Shown here: positions 48,823 through 57,646 of the stretch, one piece after another
Layout of the letters: each line of letters starts with the position of its first letter
Numbering within the stretch: the stretch's first letter is position 1
From: Oryzicola mucosus
GTDB taxonomy: Bacteria; Pseudomonadota; Alphaproteobacteria; Rhizobiales; Rhizobiaceae
Direction of reading: 5' to 3'
Length of the DNA stretch: 64,000 bases
NCBI RefSeq assembly: GCF_014534685.1
Contig: NZ_JACVVX010000001.1
Span: 1,256,501 to 1,320,500, forward strand
Position numbers and translations under genes: made by a program
The notes under the pieces: model-generated
The model's input: only the letters and a program-made list of their open reading frames with translations
The model's database searches: none
What the model was told of the DNA's origin: nothing

Positions 48823-50190
48823 TTAAGCTTTACAAGCAATGTGGTCGGCGCAAGGCGGCTGAGGCAGGGCGGCTGCGCCGAGCAGTTCGGCTGCTGCGCT
48901 TGCGGCCTCCAGATCGAAGCCGGGCAGGAAGCGCAACCAGGGTGCCAGCACCGGCTGGAAGAGGCTGTTTTCTGGCGAGCCCAAACCGGCATCCGGCACG
49001 CGCTTATCGCTTCGCCATAATGCCGGCTGGGCGGAAAGCGCGGCTCTGGCAAGGCTTTCCGGCACGCCGTTTTCGACTTTCATGACGCCGCCGGCTTCCG
49101 CATTGCCGATAGCGGCGATGGTAAGGTCTTCGAGGTCGACGTTTCCGGCAAGGCGATAGCGCCCGTCCCAGATCATGGCTTTTGCCGGCTGCGGTTGCGG
49201 CAGGTTGCGGGTTTCGCGATACAGGAAGATGCCCGAGGCGCGGCGGTCGATCACCGAGCGCGACATTGTGGCGCGGAATGGTTTTCGGCTGTCGGCTGTC
49301 TTCATCGCACCAAGCAGGGCCGCCACCCGGGGCTGGTCCACAAGCCTTGGCGTGCCGCCGATGCAGGCCAGCAGAATGCGCACCAGATGGGTCGCCGCCT
49401 CGGGAGACGCGTCAAGCAGCTTGGGATCCAGCCGGATCAGCCCCGGTGACGGTCGGTCGGCATAAGCCCTGAGAAGCATAGCTGCCTCATGCCCGAGTTC
49501 CATCCGGCGGGCGGCGACGACGGCTGATGAGGCAAGTGCTGCGGCGAAGCACATATCGTCCGTGTCGTTGAGCGCAGCACGAATGCGCGGGCGCTCGTAG
49601 CGCTGGTTGATATTCGACGGATCGTCGATCCAGTCCTGGCCGCGGGCAGCGAGATAGTCGCGCAGTTCCGCTCGTCGAACGCCGAGAAGTGGGCGCAGCA
49701 GCCAGCAGTCGCCATCGAGCAGCGTCAGGCGCGCCATGCCGGCAATGCCGAGACCATCGCCGCGCGCCTGGCGCATCAGGACAGTTTCTGCCTGGTCGTC
49801 GGCGGTATGGCCGGTGACGACGATAGCGGCGCCATAGCGTCGCGCGGCTTCGGTGAGCAGGCGGTAGCGCGCATCGCGACTGGCGGCGGCGAGCCCCGTT
49901 GCGGGCTTTTCACCGGACCAGCTTCGAACGTCATGGTCGATGCCGTGTGCGCGGCAGAGCTGGGCGACGGCTTCCGCTTCCCGCGCCGATTCAGTGCGCA
50001 GGCCGTGGTCGACGGTAACTGCGACCAATTTGCAGTGCGGCGCATGCCGCTTGATGTGGTCGTTGAGGAGAAACAGCAGGGCGGTCGAATCGCTGCCGCC
50101 CGAAACGGCGGAGATGATGGCCGAAGACGAGCCCAGGTCGATGTCGGCGAAGACGTTCCGGAATGCTGTGCCGGGATGGTCGCTCAGCAA
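48823..50190 (-). CDS. tilS: tRNA(Ile)-lysidine synthetase
   Basis: Modifies C34 of the CAU-anticodon isoleucine tRNA to lysidine so that it reads AUA. The 455-residue protein has the ATP pyrophosphatase P-loop SGGSDS at residues 30-35, then VDHGLR and TGHTADDQAETVLMR, the catalytic region. It has a variable C-terminal domain. Translation appears to start at a TTG that overlaps the end of cpoB by seven bases; no better in-frame start was seen. Confidence 0.92.
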   Translation of the reverse strand: MLSDHPGTAFRNVFADIDLGSSSAIISAVSGGSDSTALLFLLNDHIKRHAPHCKLVAVTVDHGLRTESAREAEAVAQLCRAHGIDHDVRSWSGEKPATGLAAASRDARYRLLTEAARRYGAAIVVTGHTADDQAETVLMRQARGDGLGIAGMARLTLLDGDCWLLRPLLGVRRAELRDYLAARGQDWIDDPSNINQRYERPRIRAALNDTDDMCFAAALASSAVVAARRMELGHEAAMLLRAYADRPSPGLIRLDPKLLDASPEAATHLVRILLACIGGTPRLVDQPRVAALLGAMKTADSRKPFRATMSRSVIDRRASGIFLYRETRNLPQPQPAKAMIWDGRYRLAGNVDLEDLTIAAIGNAEAGGVMKVENGVPESLARAALSAQPALWRSDKRVPDAGLGSPENSLFQPVLAPWLRFLPGFDLEAASAAAELLGAAALPQPPCADHIACKA

Positions 50191-51227
50191 GATGCCTGCG
50201 CCCGTTCCTGCTTCACGCGTTCCTTGAGGGCATCCGAGATGTTGGGATAGCGTTTGGTCACTTCGGAAAATGTCGCACAGGCGACGTCGCGCTGCTTCAG
50301 GCCAGCCAGCGACACGCCAAGCTTGAGCAGCATTTCAGGGGCCTTCTTGGATTTCGGGTAGGCCTTGTTAGCTGTCAGGAAGGTCTCGGCGGCATCGCGG
50401 TATTTCTTTTGGCCGAGTTGCGCTTCACCCAGCCAGAAGCGGGCGTCGGCGGTCTGGGGATCGTTGGGAAAACGGTCGATATGGTCACGAAAACCCTGTT
50501 CGGCGGTGTTGTAGTCGCCCGACAGAACGAACTGATAGGCGTTGCGGTAGAGTTCGGCCGGATTGTTGGTCGAAGGCAGTGCCGCGACCTGGTTGTTGCC
50601 GGAAGGGGCGGGCGGTGCGGACTGCGCCTGAGCCGGTGGAGCCGAAGGCGGCGGCAGTTGCCGGCTTGCTCCGCTCTCGATGACATTGCCGTTCTTGTCG
50701 ACCGTGATGGTGCCGAAGGTGCGCGGCGGTGCGCCGTTCGTGGCGGGAGCCGACTCTGTGCCGCCCGAACCGGCGATGATGTCTTGAACGCTGTTATCCG
50801 ACCCGGAGGCGGCGGAGGTGCCGCCGCCTTCCGTAATTGCCTCACCCGACTGGGAAGGGGTGCCCGCGACGGTTCTGTTCGAACCGCCGGAGGCATCGGA
50901 TTTCTTTTCCAGTTCCTGGAAGCGGAACTCGTTGTCTTCCTGCATCTTCCGCATCTGCTCCTGCATTTGCAGGATCTGGAAGTTCAGTTCCTCGATGGTG
51001 CCGCTGAGCCTGCGGATCTGCTCTTCAAGCGCGGTCACGCGCGGATCGCCGGCCTGCGCCATCTGGAAGGTGCCGGTGTCGGCCGACCGGCCAGACGCAC
51101 CGAAGACGCCCGGCAGACCCACGCTGGGCACCGGGTTGGTGGTTTCGAGGCCGCTGCGCGCGTGCGCGCCCGCCCCCGAAAGCAGTAGGAGGGCAAGTGT
51201 GCCACTCAGGATTGAACGAAAAATCAT
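50184..51227 (-). CDS. cpoB: Tol-Pal system protein CpoB (YbgF)
   Basis: A 347-residue periplasmic protein that links the Tol-Pal system with peptidoglycan synthesis. After the signal peptide comes a trimerising coiled coil (about residues 58-110: ALEEQIRRLSGTIEELNFQ...). A Ser/Pro/Ala linker follows, and a C-terminal TPR domain begins near 225 (AELYRNAYQFVLSGDYNTAE). The family's usual order is kept. It lies between pal and tilS. Confidence 0.92.
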   Translation of the reverse strand: MIFRSILSGTLALLLLSGAGAHARSGLETTNPVPSVGLPGVFGASGRSADTGTFQMAQAGDPRVTALEEQIRRLSGTIEELNFQILQMQEQMRKMQEDNEFRFQELEKKSDASGGSNRTVAGTPSQSGEAITEGGGTSAASGSDNSVQDIIAGSGGTESAPATNGAPPRTFGTITVDKNGNVIESGASRQLPPPSAPPAQAQSAPPAPSGNNQVAALPSTNNPAELYRNAYQFVLSGDYNTAEQGFRDHIDRFPNDPQTADARFWLGEAQLGQKKYRDAAETFLTANKAYPKSKKAPEMLLKLGVSLAGLKQRDVACATFSEVTKRYPNISDALKERVKQERAQASC

Positions 51228-51326
51228 CAGCCTCTCGCCGTTGGGATGAAGACGGGTGCGCGAATACGCTCTCGGCTTTTATCAGGCGGTGAGACTTCGG
51301 CCAAATTTTGTTTGGCCTTGCAGGAT

Positions 51327-51354
51327 AAGAAAAAGGCGGACCGAAGCCCGCCTC
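51327..51354 (-). terminator. Terminator between pal and cpoB
   Basis: AGGCGG-GCTTCGGT-CCGCCT on the minus strand followed by TTTTCTTATCC. Confidence 0.75.
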
Positions 51355-51379
51355 TTTCGAGATCGACCAATGCGGCAGA

Positions 51380-51892
51380 TCAGCTGCCGGCGCCGCCCAG
51401 CGTGGTGACGGCGCGGCGGTTCTGCGACCAGCAGGAAATGTCGTCGCAGACTGCGACCGGACGTTCCTTGCCGTAGGAAATCGTCTTGATGCGGTTGGCG
51501 GCGACGCCGCGTCCGGCGAGATAGTCGCGGGTGGCGGCGGCGCGACGCGCACCGAGCGCCAGGTTGTATTCGCGGGTGCCGCGTTCGTCGGCATGGCCTT
51601 CGACCACGATGGCGTACTGGCGGTACTGGTTGAGCCACTGCGCCTGGCGGGCGAGGGTGGCCTGGGCGTCGGCGCGGATCGAGGACGAATCGGTGTCGAA
51701 GAAGATGCGGTCGCCGACGTTGACGGTGAAGTCCTGGGCGGAGCCCGGAGTCGCCACGCCGCCGGCACCACCGCCGAGGCCGAGATCAGAGGCGCTGTTG
51801 GGTGTCTTCTTGGAAGCGCAACCGGTAAGTGCCAGGCCGACGACAAGCGCGACGACAAAAGGATTGGTTGTCAGTGCTGCGATACGGCGCAT
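51380..51892 (-). CDS. pal: Peptidoglycan-associated lipoprotein Pal
   Basis: A 170-residue outer-membrane lipoprotein that anchors the envelope to peptidoglycan. The signal peptide ends with the lipobox ALTGC. A Gly/Ser/Ala linker precedes the OmpA-like domain with VEGHADERGTREYNLALG and SYGKERPVAVC, the diaminopimelate-binding loop. AAGGAG ahead of the ATG supports the chosen start over an upstream one. Its usual neighbours tolQRAB are not adjacent. Confidence 0.95.
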   Translation of the reverse strand: MRRIAALTTNPFVVALVVGLALTGCASKKTPNSASDLGLGGGAGGVATPGSAQDFTVNVGDRIFFDTDSSSIRADAQATLARQAQWLNQYRQYAIVVEGHADERGTREYNLALGARRAAATRDYLAGRGVAANRIKTISYGKERPVAVCDDISCWSQNRRAVTTLGGAGS

Positions 51893-51937
51893 GCCGCCTC
51901 TCCTTCGCAATTCGAGTGAATTCGTTGATCGCCCAGT

Positions 51938-52044
51938 AACCACGTTGCGGTTAACCGGCGTTCAAAAAACGTGGTTAATTTTCGGTTCAACCGCCATCCA
52001 TTGGCTGAATCAACCACCCGTCCGCAGGCTGAAGTAACCACGTC
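51938..52044. promoter_or_regulatory. Cluster of AACCACG-type motifs upstream of pal
   Basis: AACCACGTT (51938-51946) faces AACGTGGTT (51968-51976), an inverted repeat. A third AACCACGTC (52036-52044) and several TTAACC or AACC half-sites lie between and around them. The 379-base space between pal and gapR has no gene. The cluster may be an operator for pal; the binding protein is unknown. Confidence 0.4.
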
Positions 52045-52271
52045 AGATTGGTTCGGGACCATAGGCGCAAATGGGGCGGAATGGCGGCAAACATGGTGAA
52101 ATGAGGCCTTGTCACCCCACCTGCGTCATTTTTGACCTTGCTGGGGCGAAAGCTCTCCATGGAGAGGTCGTTTTTTGCGTCGGAGAGATAGTGTCCAGCC
52201 GACGAATCGACCGATACGGAAGAAAGCTCTGCCGAAAATGGAGCGGCCGGCAAAAGCCGGCCGCATCCGAA

Positions 52272-52532
52272 TCATGCCATGCCGAGGGCGGCCATGTAGA
52301 GATCAAGAATCGTTTCCGCTTCAGCCCGTTCGTTGGCGTCCTGCTTGCGCAGGCGGACGATGGTGCGGATGGCCTTGGTGTCGAAGCCGGTGCCTTTTGC
52401 CTCGGCATAGACGTCCTTGATGTCGTCGGAAATCGTCTTCTTTTCCTCTTCCAGGCGCTCGATGCGTTCGATCAAAGCGCGAAGCTGGCCTGCGGCCACG
52501 GTCTGGCTGGATTCTGCGATGTCATCGGCCAA
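52272..52532 (-). CDS. gapR: GapR-family nucleoid-associated protein (DUF2312)
   Basis: An 86-residue helical protein that in Caulobacter binds overtwisted AT-rich DNA ahead of replication and transcription machinery. The match is throughout: [44 protein letters not shown] and [12 protein letters not shown]. It is expected to dimerise or tetramerise by coiled coil around DNA. It is followed at a distance by pal and preceded by the DUF1244 gene, all on the minus strand. Confidence 0.92.
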   Translation of the reverse strand: MADDIAESSQTVAAGQLRALIERIERLEEEKKTISDDIKDVYAEAKGTGFDTKAIRTIVRLRKQDANERAEAETILDLYMAALGMA

Positions 52533-52647
52533 TGGTCGTCTCCGGATATGGCGGGCCCGAGTCGGGCGGGAGGGTTCGGGCCGGTTCGATGCCCCATGCA
52601 GGGCGGGGGGTCAAGGGACAAGCCGTTCCGTGCCGTCGATTCAGCCG

Positions 52648-52956
52648 TCAGTGGTCCTTTGAAGCACTTTGGGCGAAGGCGGCTTTCTGCGCGTCCGAAG
52701 CGTCGGTCTGGTATTTCGCCTGCCATTCCTTGTAGGGCATGCCATAGACGATGGCGCGGGCGTCGTCCTTCGAAAGCGCTACGCCCTCCTTGCCGGCGGC
52801 GTCCTGGTACCAGTTCGATAGGCAATTGCGGCAGAAGCCGGCGAGATTCATCATATCGATGTTCTGGACATCGGTGCGCTCGCGCAGATGGGCGACCAGC
52901 CGGCGAAAGGCCGCAGCCTCGAAATCGCGTTTCTGGTCCTCGGTCAGGTCGGTCAT
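52648..52956 (-). CDS. DUF1244 family protein
   Basis: A 102-residue protein of a conserved proteobacterial family of unknown function. The signature region is FRRLVAHLRERTDVQNIDMMNLAGFCRNCLSNWY..., with the CRNC pair of cysteines that may bind metal, followed by YGMPYKEWQ. AAGGAG seven bases upstream fixes the start. It begins 11 bases after the N-formylglutamate amidohydrolase gene, so the two are co-transcribed. Confidence 0.88.
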   Translation of the reverse strand: MTDLTEDQKRDFEAAAFRRLVAHLRERTDVQNIDMMNLAGFCRNCLSNWYQDAAGKEGVALSKDDARAIVYGMPYKEWQAKYQTDASDAQKAAFAQSASKDH

Positions 52957-52967
52957 CGAAAACTCCT

Positions 52968-53765
52968 TCACAATGGTCCGGTGCGCGAGCCGAATTGCTG
53001 GACCTCGTGCATGCCGGGTCGCGCATTGATCGCCTTGACGATCGGCGCAAGGCGGTCAGCCCAGGCCTTGGCGCCAGCGTCGTCGGCGATCAGGTCCTGT
53101 CGGATCTCGATCAATGCATGGGCATAGCCGTTGACGATCGCGTGCTTGTACATGGTGTCGCCGCGCAAGGCACCATCATAGGGCTCGTTGTCGCCGACGA
53201 CCAGCGCCTTGTCTTCGGCGAGCATCTCGATCAGCGGCCAGGCGACGCGGTGGTCCATGTCCCACAGGACGCCGACATGCCAGGGCCGGACATGGCCCTG
53301 CATGACCGGGGTAAACGAGTGAACCGAAAAGATGAACGGCGCCGAGCCCGACGCTTCCGCCACGGAGGCGATCATCGAACCGACGGCATCGTGATAGGGC
53401 TGGTAGAAGTTTTCGATCCGCCTGGCCCGCTCGTCCGCCGTCATCGGATAATTGCCCGCGATGACGGCGCCGTCATAGAGCTGACGGATCAGCGTCGGGT
53501 CGTCGTCGCCGCGATTGGGATCGATCAGCAGCCGCGAGAAATTGGCAAGCACTGCCGGCGCTCCGGTCAGCGCGGCCAAGGCGCGCGTCACCGCCTCCGC
53601 GCCGATGTCGAAGGCGATGTGGCGGTCGAATTCCTCCGGCGGCAGGCCGAGATCGCCATATTCCTCCGGCAGGTCGCGGCGGGCATGATCGCACAGGAGC
53701 ACCAGACCTTTGCTGCGGTCTCCCTCGATGATGTCGAAGGGGGCGAAAGCGGCGGTTCGGGTCAT
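52968..53765 (-). CDS. N-formylglutamate amidohydrolase
   Basis: A 265-residue zinc-dependent amidohydrolase family protein. It has LLCDHARRDLPEEYGDLGLP at the start, LIDPNRGDDDPTLI in the middle and FSVHSFTP, the metal- and substrate-binding features of the HutG-like family. A histidine-degradation role is possible, but no hut genes are near, so the physiological substrate is uncertain. An in-frame TTG nine bases upstream has a better placed AAGGA and is an alternative start. Confidence 0.88.
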   Translation of the reverse strand: MTRTAAFAPFDIIEGDRSKGLVLLCDHARRDLPEEYGDLGLPPEEFDRHIAFDIGAEAVTRALAALTGAPAVLANFSRLLIDPNRGDDDPTLIRQLYDGAVIAGNYPMTADERARRIENFYQPYHDAVGSMIASVAEASGSAPFIFSVHSFTPVMQGHVRPWHVGVLWDMDHRVAWPLIEMLAEDKALVVGDNEPYDGALRGDTMYKHAIVNGYAHALIEIRQDLIADDAGAKAWADRLAPIVKAINARPGMHEVQQFGSRTGPL

Positions 53766-53978
53766 CGGCGACAAATTGTCCTTCTGGCGGGTGGGCGCGG
53801 GCGCGCATTGCGCTTATAAGCCGATATGCTCCGAACGCCGTTGTTTTGACAATCTTTTTTCGGACAGGCGGGCGTATGAGCTGAAATGCTGGGTTTAGGT
53901 GCGTCTAAATCGATTTGGATAAGGCAAAACGGCGCGTTGACATGCCGTTCAAGTTTGCCGAAAAGGGGCGGAGTGGAA

Positions 53979-54497
53979 ATGCTCAAATGGTCTAGGAAAG
54001 GTTTCGGGATGGATCTCGCGCGGGGGACGTCCGTTCGTTCGGCCTTCGCCACGCTGGTTCTTTTTCTTGCCGTTCCCGTGCTGTCCGTTCTCACCGCGAA
54101 GCCTGCCTTCGCCGATTTCCGCGTCTGTAACGCGACGCAGAATCTCGTTGGGGTGGGGATAGGCTACAGGGCGCAGGCCGGCTGGATCACCGAAGGCTGG
54201 TGGCACATCGAAGGCTCGAGCTGCAAGACCCTCATCGAGGGGCCGCTGTCCTCGCGCTTCTACTATCTCTATGCCGAGGATGCGGAACGCGGCGGGCGTT
54301 GGGACGGTCCGATCACGATGTGCGTGGCCGAGAAGGAGTTTAAAATCTCCGGCGTCACCGATTGTGTCGCGCGCGGTTTCCAGCGTGCCGGTTTCCAGGA
54401 ATACGATACGGGAGAGCAGGCGAACTGGATGGTCCAGTTCACCGACGAGCCCGCAACCGATGGCGACAACGCCGCGACGGGAAGCAATACCCAATGA
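53979..54497 (+). CDS. DUF1036 family secreted protein
   Basis: A 172-residue protein with an N-terminal signal or anchor helix (FATLVLFLAVPVLSVLTAKPAFA). The DUF1036 domain follows: FRVCNATQNLVGVGIGYRAQ, WWHIEGSSCKTLIEGPL, RFYYLYAEDA and EFKISGVTDC. It has four conserved cysteines, consistent with a periplasmic location. Function unknown. It overlaps pyk by ATGA, an unusual coupling of a secreted protein to a glycolytic enzyme that is common in Rhizobiales. Confidence 0.87.
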   Translation: MLKWSRKGFGMDLARGTSVRSAFATLVLFLAVPVLSVLTAKPAFADFRVCNATQNLVGVGIGYRAQAGWITEGWWHIEGSSCKTLIEGPLSSRFYYLYAEDAERGGRWDGPITMCVAEKEFKISGVTDCVARGFQRAGFQEYDTGEQANWMVQFTDEPATDGDNAATGSNTQ

Positions 54498-55930
54498 GAC
54501 GCAGCCGGAAGGTCAAGATCCTCGCAACGCTCGGACCCGCCTCTTCTGACGAGGCGATGATCCGGAAGCTGTTCGAAGCGGGCGCGGATGTCTTCCGGAT
54601 CAATATGAGCCACACCGACCATGACAGCATGCGCGCGCTGGTCGGTCGCATCCGGGCAGTCGAAAGCCAGGTCGGCCGGCCCATCGGGATTCTCGCAGAT
54701 CTCCAGGGCCCGAAGCTCCGCGTCGGCAAGTTCGCCAAGGGCAAGGAAGAGCTCAAGGTCGGCCAGACCTTCACACTCGACAACAATGACACGCCGGGCG
54801 ACTCCAAGCGGGTCTTCCTGCCGCATCCCGAAATCCTGCGCTCCGTCGAAGTCGGCCACCGGCTGCTCATCGACGACGGCAAGCTGCAGCTCAAGGCCGT
54901 CAAGACCGACGGCAAGAAGATCGTCTGCGAGGTCGTTGCCGGAACCGGCATCTCCGACCGCAAGGGCGTCAGCCTGCCCGATACCGACCTGCCGGTCGGC
55001 GCGCTGACCGAAAAGGATCGCCGCGACCTCGACGCCGTGCTCGAGACCGGTGTCGACTGGGTCGCGCTGTCCTTCATCCAGCGTCCCGACGATCTCGCCG
55101 AGGCGCGCAAGATCGCCAATGGCCGTGCGCTGTTGCTTTCCAAGATCGAAAAGCCGCAGGCCGTGGCGCGCCTTGCCGAGATCATCGAATTGTCCGACGC
55201 GCTGATGGTCGCCCGCGGCGATCTCGGTGTCGAGATGCCGCTGGAAGCGGTGCCCGGCATCCAGAAACAGATTACGCGTGCCGCCCGCCGCGCCGGCAAG
55301 CCGGTGGTCGTGGCCACCCAGATGCTCGAATCCATGATCACCGCGCCGGTGCCAACGCGCGCGGAGGTGTCCGACGTTTCCATCGCCGTGTTCGAAGGTG
55401 CTGACGCGATCATGCTGTCGGCGGAATCGGCGGCCGGCGCCTATCCGGTCGAGGCGGTCTCGATGATGGACCGCATCGCCGTGCGCGTCGAACAGGACCC
55501 GACCTATCCCGGCATCATCAACGCCCAGCGTTCGACGCCGGAAGCAACCAGCGCCGACGCGATTTCGCTCGCCTCGCGCGAAATTGCCGAGACGCTGAAG
55601 CTGGCTGCCATCATCACATACACCGCCTCCGGCGCCACCGGCATGCGCGCAGCGCGCGAGCGCCCGCAGGTGCCGATCATCGCGCTGTCGCCGATCCTCG
55701 ACACGGCGCGTCGCCTGTCGCTTCTGTGGGGAACGCATTGCGTGGTCTCGCCGGATGCCATCGACCTTGACGACATGGTCGAGCGCGCCTGCCGCATGGC
55801 GTTCAACGAAGGCTTCGCCAAAGCCGGCGAGCGCATCATCGTGACCGCCGGCGTGCCGCTACGGACGCCCGGCTCGACCAACATGCTGCGCATCGCTTAT
55901 GTGGGCCAGGACGGCAAGGGCGGGCGGTAG
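54494..55930 (+). CDS. pyk: Pyruvate kinase
   Basis: Converts phosphoenolpyruvate and ADP to pyruvate and ATP. The 478-residue protein starts MRRSRKVKILATLGPASS and has FRINMSH, GDLGVEMPLE, the active-site KIEKPQAV motif, and TQMLESMI with the conserved threonine and methionine. The C-terminal regulatory domain follows from about residue 345. Translation is coupled to the DUF1036 gene, which fixes the start. Confidence 0.96.
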   Translation: MRRSRKVKILATLGPASSDEAMIRKLFEAGADVFRINMSHTDHDSMRALVGRIRAVESQVGRPIGILADLQGPKLRVGKFAKGKEELKVGQTFTLDNNDTPGDSKRVFLPHPEILRSVEVGHRLLIDDGKLQLKAVKTDGKKIVCEVVAGTGISDRKGVSLPDTDLPVGALTEKDRRDLDAVLETGVDWVALSFIQRPDDLAEARKIANGRALLLSKIEKPQAVARLAEIIELSDALMVARGDLGVEMPLEAVPGIQKQITRAARRAGKPVVVATQMLESMITAPVPTRAEVSDVSIAVFEGADAIMLSAESAAGAYPVEAVSMMDRIAVRVEQDPTYPGIINAQRSTPEATSADAISLASREIAETLKLAAIITYTASGATGMRAARERPQVPIIALSPILDTARRLSLLWGTHCVVSPDAIDLDDMVERACRMAFNEGFAKAGERIIVTAGVPLRTPGSTNMLRIAYVGQDGKGGR

Positions 55931-55978
55931 GTACGGCCTGTTGTTGTGAGCAGGGTTGGTCGGTGTTAGAATGACGGT

Positions 55979-56254
55979 ATGGCATCCAGCAGCACGCAAA
56001 CTCTGACGATCTCGCTGACACCTGAGCAAGCCAGTCGGGTGAGAGGCGCTGTCGATTCCGGTGCCTATGCTTCAGACAGTGATGTGATTCGCGAGGCTCT
56101 GACTTTGTGGGAGCGCCATGAGATATCGCGCGCTGCGGATATCGAGCGTCTTAAGAAAGCATATGAAGCTGGCAAGGCCAGTGGCCCTGGACGGGTGATG
56201 GATGTCGATACGCTTCTGGGGGAGTTGAAGTCGGAACGCAGCACACGTGGCTGA
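55979..56254 (+). CDS. parD: ParD-family antitoxin
   Basis: A 91-residue protein with an N-terminal ribbon-helix-helix DNA-binding region (TLTISLTPEQASRVRGAV, SDSDVIREALTLWE). Its C-terminal toxin-binding tail contains VDTLLGELK. It overlaps the ParE gene by eight bases. It is expected to repress its own promoter together with ParE and to block the toxin. Confidence 0.88.
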   Translation: MASSSTQTLTISLTPEQASRVRGAVDSGAYASDSDVIREALTLWERHEISRAADIERLKKAYEAGKASGPGRVMDVDTLLGELKSERSTRG

Positions 56255-56537
56255 ATTCCGTCTTACGCCGCGCGCTGAGCAGGATATCCGAGACATCTGG
56301 CGCACAATTGCCAGCGAGAGTGAAAAAGCAGCAGACGCTCTTGTGTTGCGTCTGTTTGCCAAATTTCACATTGTGGCAACGCAGCCAAAGATGGGACGCG
56401 CTGTGCCGGAAGTTGGTCAGGATGTCCGTATTCTCATCGAGGGGCGATATCTCATTCTTTATGAGCCGGCAGGTGACGATCTCCTTATCGTCGCTGTCGT
56501 CCATGGCATGAGAAATCCGGACGAATGGCTTTCTTGA
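56247..56537 (+). CDS. parE: ParE-family toxin
   Basis: A 96-residue RelE/ParE-superfamily protein: FRLTPRAEQDIRDIW at the start, then MGRAVPEVGQDVRILIEGRYLILYEP, the beta-sheet core, and a C-terminal VHGMRNPDEW. ParE toxins inhibit DNA gyrase. It starts with GTG inside the end of parD. It meets the alpha/beta hydrolase gene tail to tail one base later. Confidence 0.88.
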   Translation: MAEFRLTPRAEQDIRDIWRTIASESEKAADALVLRLFAKFHIVATQPKMGRAVPEVGQDVRILIEGRYLILYEPAGDDLLIVAVVHGMRNPDEWLS

Positions 56538-56538
56538 T

Positions 56539-57600
56539 TTACTGCGGCGACAATTCGCCCGCCGGCATTCGAGGTTCGGCACAGAGTTCCGTAGCGAAAT
56601 TGTCGGCGGCGATGCGCTGCTCGACACGACCTTTCACCGCGGCCAGATCGACCGGCTTGCCGGACAGCTTCTCGATGGCCGAGACTACCAGTTCCGGGGC
56701 TATCCAGTCCGGTTTATGGCCGAGATTGTCGACCCAGACGATCTCCGCGCCGGGAATGTCGCGCGCCAAACCGCCGGAATGCAGTTCCTCATAGACGATG
56801 GTGTCGCGGTTGCCCGTGACGATGATCGACGGCGCAGTGATGCCGGGATAGCGCGGTGCGTTGACCCGGACGAAGTCGTAAAGTCCTGCTACATCGACAG
56901 CGTTGGCGCGGAACGCCGGAGGTCGCAGCACCAACTGGATCGACGCGCGGTCGACATAGCCGTGGGGAACCGGGTTGGGGGCGAAGACGCAAGCCGTTGC
57001 ATCGGCGATACGTCCCCAGCCGACAAGCGTGGTGACCGTCTCGGAAAAAATCCAACCGGCAACGGGCAGGGCGGTGGCGCTGTAGTACCAGGAGGTTTCG
57101 CCGCCCGGCCAGGGATGGGTCGCTGGCGACAGGAACAGCAGGCCGCGCGTTTTTTCGGCATGGTCGAGGGCGAAGATGGCGGCGACCGCGCCGCCATAGG
57201 AGTGGCCTACGACGATTGCGTCCTTGATGTCGAGCCGGTCCATCAGCGCCGCCAGCGTTGCTGCCTGGCCGGTCGGCGTGTCGTTGCCGCTGCCGCGCGT
57301 CGACCAGCCATGACCCGGCCGATCGAAGAACAGCATGTCGGCCTTGCCTTCCAGCGCCTGACGCATGGGAACGAACTGGTCCATCAGATTGCCGCTGGCG
57401 CCATGAATGAACACCAGCGGCGGCAGTTCTGGCTTATCGGCTTTCAGGTGGACATAATGAATGCGCGCGCTGCCGATATCCATGAAGCTGCCGGCGGGTG
57501 AATTGCGCCGTTCGATCAGCCATGTCGCCACACGCGTCGACCCTGCCAGCGTCAGAAGCAGAGCGAGCAGGAAAGCCAAAAAAGCGTAAGCGAAATTCAT
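56539..57600 (-). CDS. Alpha/beta hydrolase with N-terminal membrane anchor
   Basis: A 353-residue protein. One hydrophobic helix (about residues 4-20) anchors it in the membrane. The alpha/beta-hydrolase fold follows with oxyanion-region FIHGASGN at 65-71, DRPGHGWS near 93-100, nucleophile Ser134 in VGHSYGGA, and the late histidine in LGHKPDW. The substrate is unknown; esterase, epoxide hydrolase or dehalogenase activities are possible for the fold. Confidence 0.86.
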   Translation of the reverse strand: MNFAYAFLAFLLALLLTLAGSTRVATWLIERRNSPAGSFMDIGSARIHYVHLKADKPELPPLVFIHGASGNLMDQFVPMRQALEGKADMLFFDRPGHGWSTRGSGNDTPTGQAATLAALMDRLDIKDAIVVGHSYGGAVAAIFALDHAEKTRGLLFLSPATHPWPGGETSWYYSATALPVAGWIFSETVTTLVGWGRIADATACVFAPNPVPHGYVDRASIQLVLRPPAFRANAVDVAGLYDFVRVNAPRYPGITAPSIIVTGNRDTIVYEELHSGGLARDIPGAEIVWVDNLGHKPDWIAPELVVSAIEKLSGKPVDLAAVKGRVEQRIAADNFATELCAEPRMPAGELSPQ

Positions 57601-57646
57601 GATGGAATGGGAATGCCGGTGCAGGGTGAGCGAAGCTATACACGCG

